The notes: generated by a model from the sequence alone, not told the origin. DNA of 64,000 nucleotides from Coprinus comatus (GCA_034638255.1 JAWPGT010000007.1:957666-1021665); one strand, 5' to 3'. Numbered from the stretch's first letter, positions 12,701 through 25,406 are shown. Program-made: numbers and translations.

Positions 12701-14480
12701 CTAATCGTTCGCATTCGGCCGTTGTGAGTTGTTTTGACTTTCATATTGACAAGGAACTTTTGCAGGAGAAAGATTTGTCGTCTAGTCAGATGTGATAATA
12801 GTGCAGGGTTTCCGACTGGCATGTCAAAAAAACTCAAACATGTGTCAATCAGTGGGCCGGCTCGGTACATCATGGCCGTCGTGATATCGATGTTTATCAG
12901 CATTCTCCCCATTGCGGGACGCACTGATTGAAAAAATCCTCTCCAAAGCTCGACTCCTCCACCAATATCCCTCTTCCCATCAGGGACGAAAAATGAACGC
13001 GTGTTAACGGGATATTTAAAGATGACATCCATTCGGATTGCCACATTAACGGCCTTAAGGATTCAACATCAGCAATCATTACTCTGTATTAGGCCAAAAT
13101 AAAATAGAATACCATGATGGCTGTTAGGACCTCATTATTAAGAGACTGTTCTCCTGCTACGAATTCTTGCAACACTCTTGCAAATAACATTAATAAATAG
13201 AGTGACGAAGAGAGGGGGTCGTTGCGTACTGAGGATTTATCTGAGCAACCTTTTTAATCTCAACAGTATAGAGTTTGGGTGGCCGCGTTGCATTCGGCCT
13301 TGGCGGCTGCAGACTAAAAATCCACTATATTGTAGTTGAAAATCAGGTTCAGTATAAAAAAGAGAAGGGACCGGAAAAAAACACACCCTCGCAGGCTCAC
13401 TTGAGTCTTCCCCAAGATCAATGTCCCAAGTCGAAAACATGTTTCTCCGACCATCAAAGGGAGGTGCGGGTCGAAGGTCATCTGAGTTTTCAGAAATCCG
13501 AGGCCTGAATATTTCTGGTGCGACGTCTTCACACAGGTGCCGAATCACTTTAATATTCATAGCAACTGATTGCGCTTCGGGGTTGATGACTATACATTTA
13601 CAAATCGTAGAAATTAGCACAACTGTATCTGATTAATGCTAGTCCAATATCTTACCAACTGGTATAATGCGATTGTTTTATCCTAAAGTCAGCACAAAAA
13701 TAAATCACATATCAAATCACCTACCATCATAATGATTTATCATCTTATCGGGTACATTTACTTCATATACATTTGCTATAACATTGAGTTCTTTGGTGCT
13801 TAGTCTCCCGAATCCAGGACGTGTGAGAATATCCGATCGGACGTAGTCTTGTCCACAAATCGTGATGAGTGAAGATACACAAAAAGTAACCAGTATAGAT
13901 AGGATTTACCTGCTGCTATCGTTTCATTCACAACAACAGATCCTGTTACCTGTGGAGCCCCCACGTTTGGTATAGAACCAGACTGGGCCTGACCCCCACG
14001 TCCACGCCCACGCCCACGCCCACCTCCCCAAGATCCGCGACCCCTTGATGGATCGTTACCTCGTCCCTCACCACCGCGGTGAATATCACCACTGCGATGA
14101 TGAGGCCCGCCGGTGTCATGACTGACTGGGGGTGAACCTCCACCCCGTCCCCTACCTTGTCCGCCTTGTGGAGGAGGCACAGCGGCTGGAACTGCGGGAC
14201 CACCTCGCCCCCTACCCCTACCTTGTCCACCTTGTGGAGGAGGCACAGTGGCTGGAACTGCAGGACCACCTCGCCCCCTACCTCTACCTTGTCCACCTTG
14301 TGGAGGAGGCACAGCGGCTGGAACTGCAGGACCACCTCGCCCCCTGCCTCCACCACGGTTTCCTCCGCGATGGCCCCTGCCACGAGCAGGGTTACCGCCG
14401 TTGTTACCACCACCTCCACCTCTACCACCGCGAGGCCGGTTTCCATTAGCTGGTTCAGTCGGTACTGCTTTGGGGGGCAT
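9738..14480 (-). CDS. AGO: Argonaute, catalytic tetrad intact
   Basis: A heavily interrupted gene. Order: RG/RGG-rich tail (14480-13925), N domain ([20 protein letters not shown], 13825-13740), linker/PAZ region (exon about 13040-12560: [38 protein letters not shown]), MID ([18 protein letters not shown] near 11340) and PIWI. PIWI shows GADVMHPP (first Asp, about 11180), [10 protein letters not shown] (Glu), [11 protein letters not shown] (second Asp, about 10780) and [13 protein letters not shown] followed by GTSRPSHY (His). This matches the DEDH slicer tetrad of AGO2-type proteins, so small-RNA-guided cleavage is expected (quelling/RNAi). The C-terminus MYFM is followed by a GTATGT donor; splicing to the CAG at 9741-9743 places TGA (9738-9740) immediately next. 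Start is ATG 14478-14480 ([14 protein letters not shown]). Individual exon ends are approximate. Confidence 0.92.
14157..14347 (-). repeat. 66-bp tandem repeat encoding RGG/proline units
   Basis: About three near-identical copies with a 66-bp period: the string CTTGTGGAGGAGGCAC recurs at about 14165, 14231 and 14297 on the + strand. Each unit encodes 22 residues of the Argonaute N-terminus ([12 protein letters not shown] + [10 protein letters not shown]). Copies differ by single bases (for example Ala/Thr in the PAVPA[A/T]V segment), consistent with recent expansion. RG-rich Argonaute tails in other eukaryotes are targets of arginine methylation. Confidence 0.85.
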
Positions 14481-15052
14481 GTGTATAAAGGGCAAGCCGA
14501 TGTGGGAAAAAAACCTACCACCAGTGCGGCTTTATAAGTGATTGATAGACGCTCGGTTTTACCCTGCTATACTCTTCTATTGGGGTGATGGAAATCGAAT
14601 CCATCACGAACGTCATAGAAAAGACTAGACACCTTCTACTGCGCATATTATCAGGATTCCGCAGGCAAGTCTCATGGGACAAAAGAGATTGATATATTGA
14701 TATCTGAAGGGGCACGCACCAAGTATAAGTATAACTGACCAATCGAATTGCATAACGTAGCATGGGCTCCCTCATACGCAAGGTAACCATATTTGCCGAT
14801 TCTTCCTAGATAGCACAGAAGGTCGATAACGTTATCCTTGAAAATATGCATCAGCAAGCAAAGAAGCGACCGCAGAATATCCTTCCCAAATTTGCTGCGC
14901 AAGCCTGGGCAGGGCGCAGCGTATAATATTTGCAGTATGTCCTTTGACTCGGAGAGTCGTAATGTAACAAATGTCATCGCCGTATGAAAACAGTAAAATT
15001 TGTGACGAAAGACAGAGGACAAATAGCTCACTAGTATTGGGAGAAATATAAA
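14481..15052. other. Argonaute upstream region
   Basis: 572 bp between the tRNase Z stop and the Argonaute start, both on the minus strand. It contains overlapping minus-strand open frames of 91 and 119 codons without recognisable domains; I read them as chance frames or upstream ORFs in the Argonaute leader. An unseen non-coding first exon is possible. Confidence 0.4.
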
Positions 15053-18000
15053 TTAAGCATCACCAACTACAGCCTCTTCGGCACTCGCATGTAAATCAGC
15101 ATCCCCTTCTTCCACTGTTTCCAAGAACGATTGTTCAATGGCTGGTATATAAAAGTTCATCTTCCACATCTCGTTCATATCAAAGCACGCGTGATCAAAC
15201 GCAATGGCCACCATGGGTTGATGTTCATTATGGTCTTCATCACTTCTTGGAGTTATCGAAGGGATATTTAATCTTGGGTAACGGGCTGAGAAATGAGTCA
15301 AGAGAACATTTTCTGCTTTCATACTTGATTGAAGCATGAGTAAAGATAGACTTAATGTGTAGCAATATACGTACTCTCTGGCAATTTGAATAGCTTGGCC
15401 AGTGGTGCTATGTGCCTTCACCCTAGCGAGCTCGGCCTCATCATCGGACATGCTTGCCTCGTGGATGAGGACTGTTGGTTTGCGAGCGATTCTAGAGAGG
15501 TTATTAGTGGGCATAGTATCTCCAGAGAACCTGCAAGAATATATTAGAGTGATACCCAGCACACACCAACAGCAAGGACAAAGAACATACACAATGCTCC
15601 ATCCAGCAAGACTTTCAATGCACACTCCGAAGGCTTTCGCATTATGAAACACATTCACAGTCCTAAAGCCACGGAGATTCAGATTCTGACACATCTGTGT
15701 AGCATGGGCCCTCGAACTGGGATTAAATGAAAAACTAGTTCCCAGTAAAAAGATAAATGAATAACATACAGCTCTAAATCTAGCCAGGGTTCGTTACCGC
15801 CAACACGCCACCGGCCCTTCTCTGGATATGCAGAATAGGCATAGTTGAGCGCATCGCTCATGACTTGAATAACACCATTGCTTTCTGGGTTGGATGACAA
15901 TCCAAGTGGCTCCAACTCGTTTTGCTCTTTCAGATACAGTTGAACCTGACGGATTGAGACGACATAAAGTGGGTGTTTGGGGGGAGGGTCCAACTGACAA
16001 GACATTTGAATCAGTTACATGACATGTGAGTGAATGTGTTCCTTTCACTTACGAGTGCTCTTTGTCGCAAAATTTTTGCCAAACCAAGATGATGGTCAGC
16101 ATGAGCATGGCTGACGAAGATACATTTTAAATCTCGTAAGATATCATAAACCGAAGGATGACCATTCATTGAATCATCTCCAAAGAATCGCGCAAGCTGG
16201 CCCCATGTACCTTCACCGGCATCTAATAGAATATTGCCGGAACTAGTCATCACAATGGTAGATAGGACTAGGCTTATGAGTGAAAACGATTTTCTTTTGG
16301 ACATTAAAAAGAACCCTCACCATTGCGATACTTTGTTGGTACAGCACTCCCTGTCCCCAACGAAATAATTTTAACTGGCTGAGATGTTTGTGTTGCGTGA
16401 ATATGAGGTCGGAACTTCTCCACTTCTTCTCTAGCCTTTTTGAATGCAGTTGTCGTTTCTTCTGATAGTGCTAGAGGTCCCGCTGCCTGTATAACGGGAT
16501 GGAAACGATCGTTTGAAGCTAGTGTTTGATATTCAATGGGACGGGAAGGACGGACGGTAACCGTAAGTGTTGATGTGAGAGGGGCAATGTTCTTGGGTAA
16601 GTTAGGTATATCTTTGCTCGATTAATACAGCATTGAATATATCAAAAGACTAAATCTCACCTGAGATATTCTTGGATGCCTTCATGCTGAAACGAGGGAG
16701 GGGGAACATCTGAGAGTCGAGTTTGTGCAGCCGATATTGATTAAAAGCGTGGCTGGTGAAGGTAACAAGATCAGGACAATATTCACGAGCTGATACGAAA
16801 TGCTGCGGTACAAATGTGAGAGAGAGATATAATCATATAACAATCTAACTGACCTGTGTAGTCGAGGAGAAACCATTCATGAACTTCAGATACCGCTCGT
16901 CTTCCATAACTCCCGGACCTAGCAGATGATATACCACTTTGACACTATATTCCTCCGAGTCAACAGGGTCGTCTGATCTAAATTGTTTGTAGACCGAGTC
17001 GAAAGCTTTCGTGACGGAAGGAATACATTCCTGAGTGGCCACATCAAGAATGATTACAACTCCAGGAGCTTCGCTCGGGCTCATACAGTCCTCCGGACGA
17101 ACGACACGCTTCTCCACACCATTGGGGCCCTGGACGTCGAATTCAATGGTCTCTCCTTGAGATAATTTCCGTCGAAGACTATTATGCGGGACACCCAATT
17201 CTTCAAGCTTTTTACCATCAACTCGACCACGCATACGAGGACCAACAACAATATATGCCAAAGCGTCTCGGGGGTCAAATTTACGAGCATAGTGAAACCT
17301 GGGCAATTGCTCGTAGAACCACGTTCCAACACAACGTCTATAATCATCTACAATCACAGGCCCTTTTAGTTCACCACTCGGTTTCTAAGAGAAAGAAAAC
17401 ATATCAGTGTTTGTGGGAATGAATGAAATGTGAACATATGCGCACCGGTGGCTTTGCAAACATCTCATTAAGAGCATTTCTTCTAACACCTTGTGCGTCT
17501 CGCCCTTCAGACACTTTGGCTCCGACGCCGTTTGATATTTTTGGTATCTTGACCGAGCGTTCTTCCGACAGCTCACGTTTCCGTTTTGAAGTGTCTGGTT
17601 CAGTCATTGATTCAGATTCGTTGGTACCTTCTCCACTATCCGCCGCAGCCGTCGTGATAGGAAAAGTGTAGACCGTTACATTTTCGTCCTTGTATGCTAT
17701 GTCGCGTACGTTGGAAGAATTGGGGTTGTGTTCGATGACTTGAACAGCTAATTGCTCTCTACGATTAGTTGGTTGAAGTTGTATCTGGATAATAATAATG
17801 CATGCAAGCTGACCTGAACAAGAACATCCGCAGTGATGCAATGAAATGAAGTATTCCAGGTGGTCCAATAATGTTAAGATTCCTGATAGCTGCATCCGCC
17901 AACGACATGATTACACCTATTTTCCAACATCAACAAAAGAGTCAAACTGATCAAAAACGGGATTTATGCTGACCAGCAAGACCACTCATTCTCTGACTAC

Positions 18001-18184
18001 CAATCCGAGTTACGAAAACTCCCTTCATCTTTTTCCAGTTTTGATTGCTCTTCTGAAGCATGGCGCGGTTGATGTTTTCCCCAACATTGAAGAGATACTT
18101 GGCATTATCAAAGGTGACCAAGATGCTAGGTTCTGTGTCTGCCGAGAGGGAAGTGACGGTTGACGTCGACCAGTTTTGCACCAT
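15053..18184 (-). CDS. TRZ1: Long-form tRNase Z (ELAC2/Trz1), tRNA 3' processing endonuclease
   Basis: The N-terminal half begins MVQNWSTSTVTSLSADTEPS and contains the degenerate metallo-beta-lactamase fold (ILVTFDNAKYLFNVGENINR, then KKMKGVFVTRIGSQ). The C-terminal half has the metal site SHAHADHHLG at about 16100, the preceding DAGEGTWGQLARFF, then HEASMSDDEAELARVKAHST (His and PxKxRN-side elements) and LLTHFSARYP. In the family this enzyme cuts precursor tRNAs after the discriminator base in nucleus and mitochondria. At least eight short introns. Start: only the ATG at 18182-18184 is in frame in this exon; upstream the frame reaches a TAG, so a mitochondrial presequence is not evident unless an extra exon exists. 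Stop at 15053-15055. Divergent from the aminotransferase gene. Confidence 0.92.
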
Positions 18185-18472
18185 CCTCGTTTGAAGAGGT
18201 TTCCCGAGCGAGAGAGAACGAGGAAGAAGAAAATTTCGGGGACGGCGACAAACCCACAACAACGCCAGTTTTGAACCACTAATAATGTTGACTCACGACG
18301 CGACTCGTCTGATAACCAGAAACGGAAATCCAGAACAGAAATTGTGATCGATCACGTGCCGATTGTCTGCAGGGACATGTGGACAGGGGTTTTCTTCGAA
18401 TTCCCAACCAGAGCCAACCAGTCAAATACTGGCCATGGGGTTGGAACTTGGGAGCACTCGGAATTCCGGACC
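18185..18472. promoter_or_regulatory. Divergent promoter of TRZ1 and the class V aminotransferase
   Basis: 288 bp between divergent ATGs. Contains an E-box CACGTG at 18353-18358 in a TCACGTGCC context, as bound by bHLH factors such as Cbf1 in fungi. The same hexamer appears upstream of several other genes in this window. A GTG-initiated reading of the + frame from 18344 crosses this interval and was not accepted. Confidence 0.4.
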
Positions 18473-19905
18473 ATGCCTGCACTCGACCTGATCAGCGTGC
18501 GATCTCACTTTCCGTCTCTTAACGGAGGCTTTATCTTTGCGGATAATGCTGGTGGATCCCAAGCAGCAAAAGAAGTCATCGACAGAGTTTATGACTATCT
18601 AGTCAACACCAATGCTCAGCTCGGTGCAGACTATTCAATCTCTGCGGAGGCAACCAGGCGTGTAATGGAAGGACCTGTACACGCTGCGCAGATGTTTAAT
18701 GCTGCGTCTCCGGATGAGGTTGTCTTTGGAAGCAGCTCAACCATGAATCTCGAGAATCTAGCAAGGGGTTTAGAGGAAGGGATCAACGCCGGCGACGAGT
18801 TTATCATTACCGGAGAGCATGAAGGTGGTTAATTCTCATAAAAATTCCACATCAGATACTAAAAGCTTTACTCTAGCAAATTCTGGTCCCTGGAAGAAAC
18901 TTGCCAAACGTCGCGGTGCGATCCTCAAATATTGGAGCGCCACCCCTCTTAAACCAGAGAACCCCTATTCTGTCAGCTTGCAGATTAAAGATCTTTTACC
19001 CCTAATCTCCAACAAGACTCGTATTGTCGCCTTCACAGCCTGCTCCAACATTCTTGGGAGCATTGTACCTGTCAAAGAAGTCGTTGCTGCTATCCGTTCT
19101 GAAGCTCAAGCAAAAGGGGCTCAGAAGGTAGAAATTTCGGTTGACTGCGTCGCATATGCCCCTCATCGGCAGATTGACGTGCAAACTTGGGATGTGGATT
19201 TCTGCGTCTTCTCATTCTACAAGGTCAGCCCGGATCCCCTATCTCGCTCAACGGAAGACCCAACTGAAGCCATTAATAGGTGTACGGCCCGCATATTTCC
19301 GCCCTCTACGTCCGCTCTAGTGCACTGAAGAATTCAGTTGCCTCCATTGCGCATCACTTCCTTAAAGTGAACGATACTTCATACAAACTTCAGCCCGGTG
19401 GCCCAGGCTACGAGCTTGTATATGCAACCACTGGAGTAATACCATACCTTACCAGCCTTACTCCTTCTGGAAGCCTTGAATCCGCTTGGAATGCCATTGC
19501 CGAGCATGAACAGACCTTAATGACGCCGTTGCTCCGATATCTTACCGATCCGAAGCAAAAGGAACGCGGCGTACGAATCGTCGGCGACGATTCAGTCAAT
19601 CTTGCTCGAGTTCCTACCATAAGCTTCGTTGTCGTCGGCGAGCGGGCGATCAAGAGTCAAGATATTGTCAAGATCTTCGATGGAAAGGGCGGTGTAAGTG
19701 CTCTAGCACGGATTCTCTATACCCTTAAACTGACCCAAAACAGGTTGGCATACGCTTCGGTCACTTCTATGCGTACACACTCATTGACAATCTTACACCT
19801 AAATTGGATGCTGATGATGGTGTTGTCCGCATCTCCCTCGTTCATTACAACACTATCCAAGAAGTTAATCGTATCATCGAAATTCTGACTGGAATTTTGG
19901 GATAA
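18473..19905 (+). CDS. PLP-dependent class V aminotransferase (cysteine-desulfurase-like)
   Basis: Four exons separated by three short introns (after GEHEG, after SFYK, after FDGKGG). Begins MPALDLISVRSHFPSLNGGF and shows the family pattern FADNAGGSQAAKEVIDRVYD, EVVFGSSSTMNLENLARGLE, ITGEHE and SVDCVAYAPHRQIDVQTWDV. The Schiff-base lysine is expected in DFCVFSFYK just before the intron, followed by VYGPHISALYVRSSAL. The tail reads VGIRFGHFYAYTLIDNL and ends ...IIEILTGILG at 19903-19905. The fold uses pyridoxal phosphate; related fungal proteins are annotated as cysteine desulfurase-like or isopenicillin-epimerase-like, and the substrate cannot be told from sequence. It lacks an obvious IscS active-site cysteine loop, so I do not call it Nfs1. 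Start ATG 18473-18475. Confidence 0.85.
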
Positions 19906-20078
19906 CTACGTACTACTGATATACAAGATTGGATTGCGTATTTAAAACTAACTACTGAGTCCATTATATGATTGAGTTGTCCGTATCAAAATGAGTCCGT
20001 TTGAGATTTACAGTCCGTGAGTTAGATCGTCAATTCGTCAATATCATGTAAGTCCGTTGCAGAAATATGGTTAGCTCA

Positions 20079-20595
20079 TTAATAAGGGATTCCACTCTTG
20101 ATGGTAAACTGGGGAGAGAAGTTTCCAGAATCACCGAACACTGATGTAGTCGTTAGCAAAAAGAACGATATCCAACAATGATGCTACTCACAGACTAAGG
20201 CATAATCATTTCCTTCAACAAGCAAAGGGATCTTGACATGAATCTGACCCGACAAGATGTCGAAATCGTTTGCCAACACGACTGAAACAATATTGTGAGA
20301 CAGAATGTTAACCAAAGTCAAGACAAATGGACATACGGGGTGTGGTAAGGTCTCCTTTCCTCAACATGATCCTTCCTCTAGGATTCGTGATTTGAGCGGG
20401 AGGGTCAGAGGTATCCCATTTCACGGTGTGTGTTTCTCCACTTCGCCAGACTGTGCCTGCCTTTGGGTAGGTAATGGGCGGGACGTAGACATCTCTCTTG
20501 TCCACAGATTCTGGGAGAGGTGCAGCGACTGCGGAGAAAGCGAAGAGAAGGGAGAAGAGAAATGCGTAGACATTCATGATGGTCGTGAACCTCAT
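20079..20595 (-). CDS. Small secreted Kre9/Knh1-like cell-wall protein
   Basis: Three exons with short introns give about 138 residues. A hydrophobic signal peptide (MNVYAFLFSLLFAFSAVAAP) precedes a dibasic KR site (ESVDKR|DVYVPP) that looks like Kex2 processing. The mature part carries the Ig-like Kre9/Knh1 N-terminal pattern: ITYPKAGTVWRSGETHTVKW, then DTSDPP, GRIMLRKGD, LVLANDFDILSGQIHVKIP and ends FGDSGNFSPQFTIKSGIPY. There is no Ser/Thr-rich GPI tail, so it is probably a free secreted form, as is common for small basidiomycete members. Start may be at 20595 (MRFTTIMNVY) or six codons later. Function at the cell wall is inferred from family only. Confidence 0.8.
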
Positions 20596-22610
20596 AGTGA
20601 TTTACCGCGGAAGGAGTTGGTGGTAAGGATGAAAGGTAACTGGGAGTTGGGTGTCCGAAGAGAAGTATTATATATGCCCCTGGTTCCACCTGAACAAATG
20701 TATTACTCACCCTGAGATAGCACGGACCAAAGTAGGGCCACCAACCTACAGGAACATTCCATCGTCCAGGCCTCCAGTGCCCACTATCACAGCCCCCAGA
20801 CTGTGCATCTCTGTGCTTTAGAACACCTATCTCCCTTCATCTAACTCTGCCAATGGCCACTGCAGACTTCATGATCCCTGCCCGATCGGGACGCTTACTC
20901 ACAATGCCTTATGGAATAGTCTGGTGGTCATAAGACCGTGTCCCAGACGCTCACTCGATGCTTCGAAGCCATACAAAGAATCTGCGTAGAACATTTAAAC
21001 GCTATTTGCTCATCCGCTTTGGGTGAAGAACCTTGATTAGGCGGTCTCGTGAACAAAGACGTCAGTAATATTGGTTTCATCAGGTTTGGGAAGGAGATCT
21101 TTGACCGGAGTTGCAAGCTTTGCTTAGTACGCCAAAGGTTCAGAAAAGCACTGCAAAGCTCAAACCAAGTGAACCGAAAAATTTACTTGCGGAAAGTAAC
21201 TCCAGTGCGACTTCAAGTATACATAATAGCCTGATAATAGCTTTTACAAGTTCAATAGATTGCCGGTGGTTCTTGGCCCGCACAGCTTGTCAGCCATCGG
21301 AAGGTGGATTTGGCCGTATTCATTGAAACACTAAGGGGTATTCTTCAATTAACATGCTATGGAGCGGCACATAACTTATAAGCCCATTGATAATAAAAAA
21401 ACTGCTCAGCTGCGTTGTGATTCATTGTTAGTGGATCGTGGCGAGACATGGTTAGTACAACTCCATTTTCAGCAGTCCATAATATCTTCTGACACTTTAC
21501 CACACTCCACAGATAGTGTACATGTACATCATTTGCTTGCAGTAGAAACTCACTCACCGAGGATGGCCATGGTTAGCGCTGAACGCTGAGCAGCCGGTAT
21601 AAAAATTTACTGTAAGCTCATCTATTTAAAACGCTACGCGTAATCGATCCACCTAGTGGCCTTCTAATACCTGTGCATTGGTAGCCGAAAACAATCAAAT
21701 ACTCAATGGTAATGGTAACAGTCTCCGCTACAAGTGAGCATCATAACCGAAGTTAGCGAGTTGCTGCACTAGTTAGTACTTCACATTATACACATAACTG
21801 ATGGTCCCCAACGTTCACCCACGACTGTCATGAATTGTTCTTTATGTCGGCTGCGCGCTGCCCGATCACTTGGACTATGGGACCAGGTAAAAAATAACAA
21901 TATTATATGATAAGCAACAGCCCTTCGATCAAGGATTCACGAGCTAATCAGGTGGTCGCGACCTGGCATCCTACCTTCTCCGCGATTATAATGTCTCAAC
22001 GCCTTAAAATTAGCATACTACTTGAGACTCGTCTGTTGATATACTCTATATGCTTCTAATTGACTATAGGCAAACGACAACTATTTTTAGGATATGTCAT
22101 ACTAGTACGTACCGTTGCTCTTGATAGCATTGAGCCTTTTACTAGAAAATAATACTTACTCATTTTTTCTTGTCCGACAAAATTGGAGTAAACGTGTAAG
22201 GTCGAACCCTGATGTACTTAATCGGAAGTTGAGTGGAATCAATGATCCTCTCCATTGAATCAGGTACAGGGACCGCTTATTTTTGACGTTCTCATCATTA
22301 ACTTAGTGAGTATCTACGCGTATTGCGAAAATGGGTCGGTCTCGTCTTAAGGAGTAACTGGCTAGACTTGTGCTTTCTACTCTGGAGATGGTTATGGCGT
22401 TTTTTAATCTATTTCCTCGGGAATAGCCATTGCCAAAGGCAATAACTACATACTCCGGTTACCACGATATTGAAATCTGGTTGCGAATTTGTACTTGACA
22501 AGTTAGACGGTTCTATCAAAGTGCTTGTCATGGACCAAACAAACCTAGCATAGAAATAGGCTCCAAGATGGATTAAAGAACTCCATTTCTCCCCACTTTG
22601 CTTACTCCCA
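20596..22610. other. 2-kb intergenic region, no gene recognised
   Basis: No open frame over 80 codons apart from the antisense overlap of the Kre9-like exon, and none resembles a known family. Frames at 20928-21116 and 21111-21326 look random. Holds the promoters of the Kre9-like gene (-) and the monooxygenase (+). A non-coding RNA or a decayed element cannot be excluded by reading alone. Confidence 0.45.
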
Positions 22611-24576
22611 ATGTCCTCTCCAAAATTCCATGTTGCAATTGTGTACGTGCTTGACTTTCTCCTCTACTACCTTCAGGTTCTTACAAGACTCTCAGAGGTG
22701 GTGGTATTGGTGGACTTGCTACTGCTAGTAAGTTGTTCACCGCACCACATTCGCTTAAACAAGTCTAACTAACTGTTCGCAGTCTGTCTTGCAAGATATC
22801 CAGACATTAGTGTTGAGATTTTTGAAGCGGCCAAAGAATTCTCAGAAGTTGGCGCAGGCATTGGAGTATGGCCTCGTATCTGGAAAATCCTCTCACTCCT
22901 TGGTCTAGATGAAGACCTAGCACTTCTCCATGCAATTAGACCAACATATGACTGGAGTATGTGTTGTTCGTTGTCAACTCTCATTCATCTTCTCATCATT
23001 TTGATGCTCCTTCAGCCGATGTATTCATTTTCCGTAAAGCAAATCAACCGGAAGGTCATGATTTCTATAAGTTGACAACCCAAGGTGAGTTCAATTTGAT
23101 ATTCGTATTGATTGACCCACCTGTAATGCTGAATCAATGGAAATAACTTTTATTCGATATGCTCAGGTTCATTCTTGCGCTACCACCGCCCAGATGTTCT
23201 TAAGGTTCTCATCGATCATTTACCGGCGCGCTTCCCAACACATTTCAACAGACGTCTGACATCCTATACTCGTTTGTCAGATGGAAAGATTCAATTGAAT
23301 TTCGCTGATGGGTTAATCAAGACTTGTGATGTACTCATTGGATCAGATGGAATCAAATCTGTTATTAGAGGGAAGATGTTGGCGGAACAAGCTCGTGAGG
23401 CTGTTTCTTTAGGTCGTCCGGATGAAGCGGATAGAATTTTACGCACCGTGGAACCCAAGTGGACTGGTATAGTGGCGTATAGGGCCTTAGTACCAACGGA
23501 ACGCTTAATTGCGTACCGTGATGCTCATCCAGAGCAGAAAATTAGAGTTCCAGAGCATAACTCAATCCCTGTCATGGTAGGTTCTCTGCATTCGGTTCCA
23601 AGGGAACGAAAATAACTTATTTTTATCACTTATAGTATATGGGGCAGCACATTGTGAGTGTATATTCTTAGATCATTGGTAGGTCAAGCCCACGGAGTAG
23701 ACTAATTTTGTATCTCATAGAATGTGGTGGTTTATCCGATAAGCTCCGGGAAGCTCATTAATGTTGGTGCTTTCCATGCTAAACCAGAGCTAGCCGGAAC
23801 GGAATTCCCAGGACCATGGGTAACCAATGTAAATAACCAAGAACTACTTGACGCTCATTCTGGTTGGGAACCGGAACTACAAGCTATTCTTAAGGTATGT
23901 CACTTCAATGGTAGTTGACGTTGCCGAGTTGGTGATTTTTGATTGATGTACTACGTTCAATAGTGTATTGACAAGCCATCGCGCTGGGCCATACACGGCG
24001 TTGATAAACTCAAGTCTTGGACATATAACCATGTTGCGGTACTCGGAGACTCTGTGAGCCGTTTATAAACTTATATATATATCATTTATTGACTTCCTAT
24101 GGCATGCTATCTTCCATAGGCACATGCTATGTCTCCACAACAAGCATCTGGAGCCGGTCAAGCGATTGAAGACGCTTTCATCCTATCTACTTTGCTCGGC
24201 CACAAACTGACAAATAAAGGAAACCTTCAGACTGCATTGGACATTTATGATTCAGTGCGAAGACCAGTTGCTGAGGAAATAGCGGAACGTTCGATTATAA
24301 ATGGAGAACTGTTCGGTCTTCAATTGCCTGGGTTAGATGCTGAAACGGAAATTGATAGGTTGCCTGAAGTCGGAGATGCTATTAAGGAGAATTGGAAATG
24401 GAGTATGTTATTTATATTTTGAATGATCGTGGCGTGTTTCTGACAGTTCGTTGTTCTTGTTTTCGTATGTTTTTTTCTTCTCCTCTGGTACAGCCTGGTC
24501 TACGACGTTGGATAGTTATGTTGAAAAGGCTGTAAACTTGTTGGAAAGTGCCTCCGGGGCAAGAGCTCATTTGTGA
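22611..24576 (+). CDS. FAD-dependent monooxygenase (salicylate hydroxylase-like)
   Basis: Begins MSSPKFHVAIV and, after a first intron, GGGIGGLATA, the Rossmann GxGxxG that binds the FAD ADP moiety. The acidic end of the fold is VEIFEAAKEFSEVGAGIGVW. A DG motif lies in CDVLIGSDGIKSVIRGKM, and the second FAD motif is VAVLGDSAHAMSPQQASGAG followed by QAIEDAF. About eight short introns. Members hydroxylate aromatic acids with NAD(P)H and oxygen. The tail ends SYVEKAVNLLESASGARAHL with stop 24574-24576. All fold motifs are present, no frameshift. Surrounding genes do not suggest a biosynthetic cluster, so substrate is unknown. Confidence 0.9.
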
Positions 24577-25406
24577 TCTATTTATTATTATGATACCCAA
24601 CTCGGTTCGGTTCCTTTCCGTTTTGTTGTCCTTGTATTTAAACTAGATGTTATGTAACTTTCTATACTTCTTCTACTACTGTTACACTCAGATTAAACGT
24701 CGCCGAACGGGTTCCAAGTAAATTCTGGTGCTACTGTGGGCCCCATCTAATGCGGCGGTTCCATCGCTTTCTCCCTTTCTTTTTCCTTTTCTATCAAGTA
24801 TTACTTGAACATAACCCTGTGCGTAGCACGGTTTCTTTGCCCAGAGTATAATAAAATCAAAAGACATATACTTACCTGCGGCACAAACATGTACCGACAA
24901 AACAAAACAAAATGATGCGGTGTGGCATGCCTCCTACAATACTCAACCGTTCACTTTGAAAACGGCTTCTCTTTGCTGCTCATCTTTACTAATCTTGACA
25001 CACAACATGGACTCTCAGTCGCTTATTTATCATTTACGGAATCTTGACCGTGTACCGCGAGAGTATTATCTACCAAAGAACGACTGCTTTTGGTCATTGA
25101 ATGGAAACCTCACTCATTATGGTTCCATTTACTTGCTTTAGAATATATATTTCGTCCATCGTATATCCTCTACAATTTCCTCGCAATCTTGTGTTCTTAC
25201 TTAAGCTCGTGATCTTCGGACAGTCATTTATCGTTACTTATGGCAGTCCAGCGTCTGAGTATAGCGTGGGGATCACATCTACATATCACAATTAAGCTCC
25301 CGGAGACTTCCTGCTTCTCTTGGGAATTCCTCGATGCCTGCTGACAGGTTGACTGTTGGTTACCTTCTCCCTTCATCTCCAAGGTTTGAGCGCCTAATCC
25401 CAAACC
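24577..25406. other. Monooxygenase 3' end and RBR ligase upstream region
   Basis: 830 bp, pyrimidine-rich on the + strand. A 44-codon frame from ATG 25007 (MDSQSLIYHLRNLDRVPREY...) is the only notable frame and has no family support. I see no RNA gene here. Confidence 0.4.

Noticed and set aside
14132..14541. Several + strand frames with repeated cysteine/tryptophan or Pro-rich units
   Set aside because: Antisense shadows of the Argonaute 66-bp RGG repeat.
14515..15031. Minus-strand frames of 91 and 119 codons between tRNase Z and Argonaute
   Set aside because: No recognisable domain and no splice path into Argonaute; most likely chance frames in the leader or promoter.
18474..24576. Secondary-metabolite cluster formed by the aminotransferase, Kre9-like gene and monooxygenase
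   Set aside because: No synthase, transporter or regulator gene accompanies them, and a 2-kb gap separates the last two.
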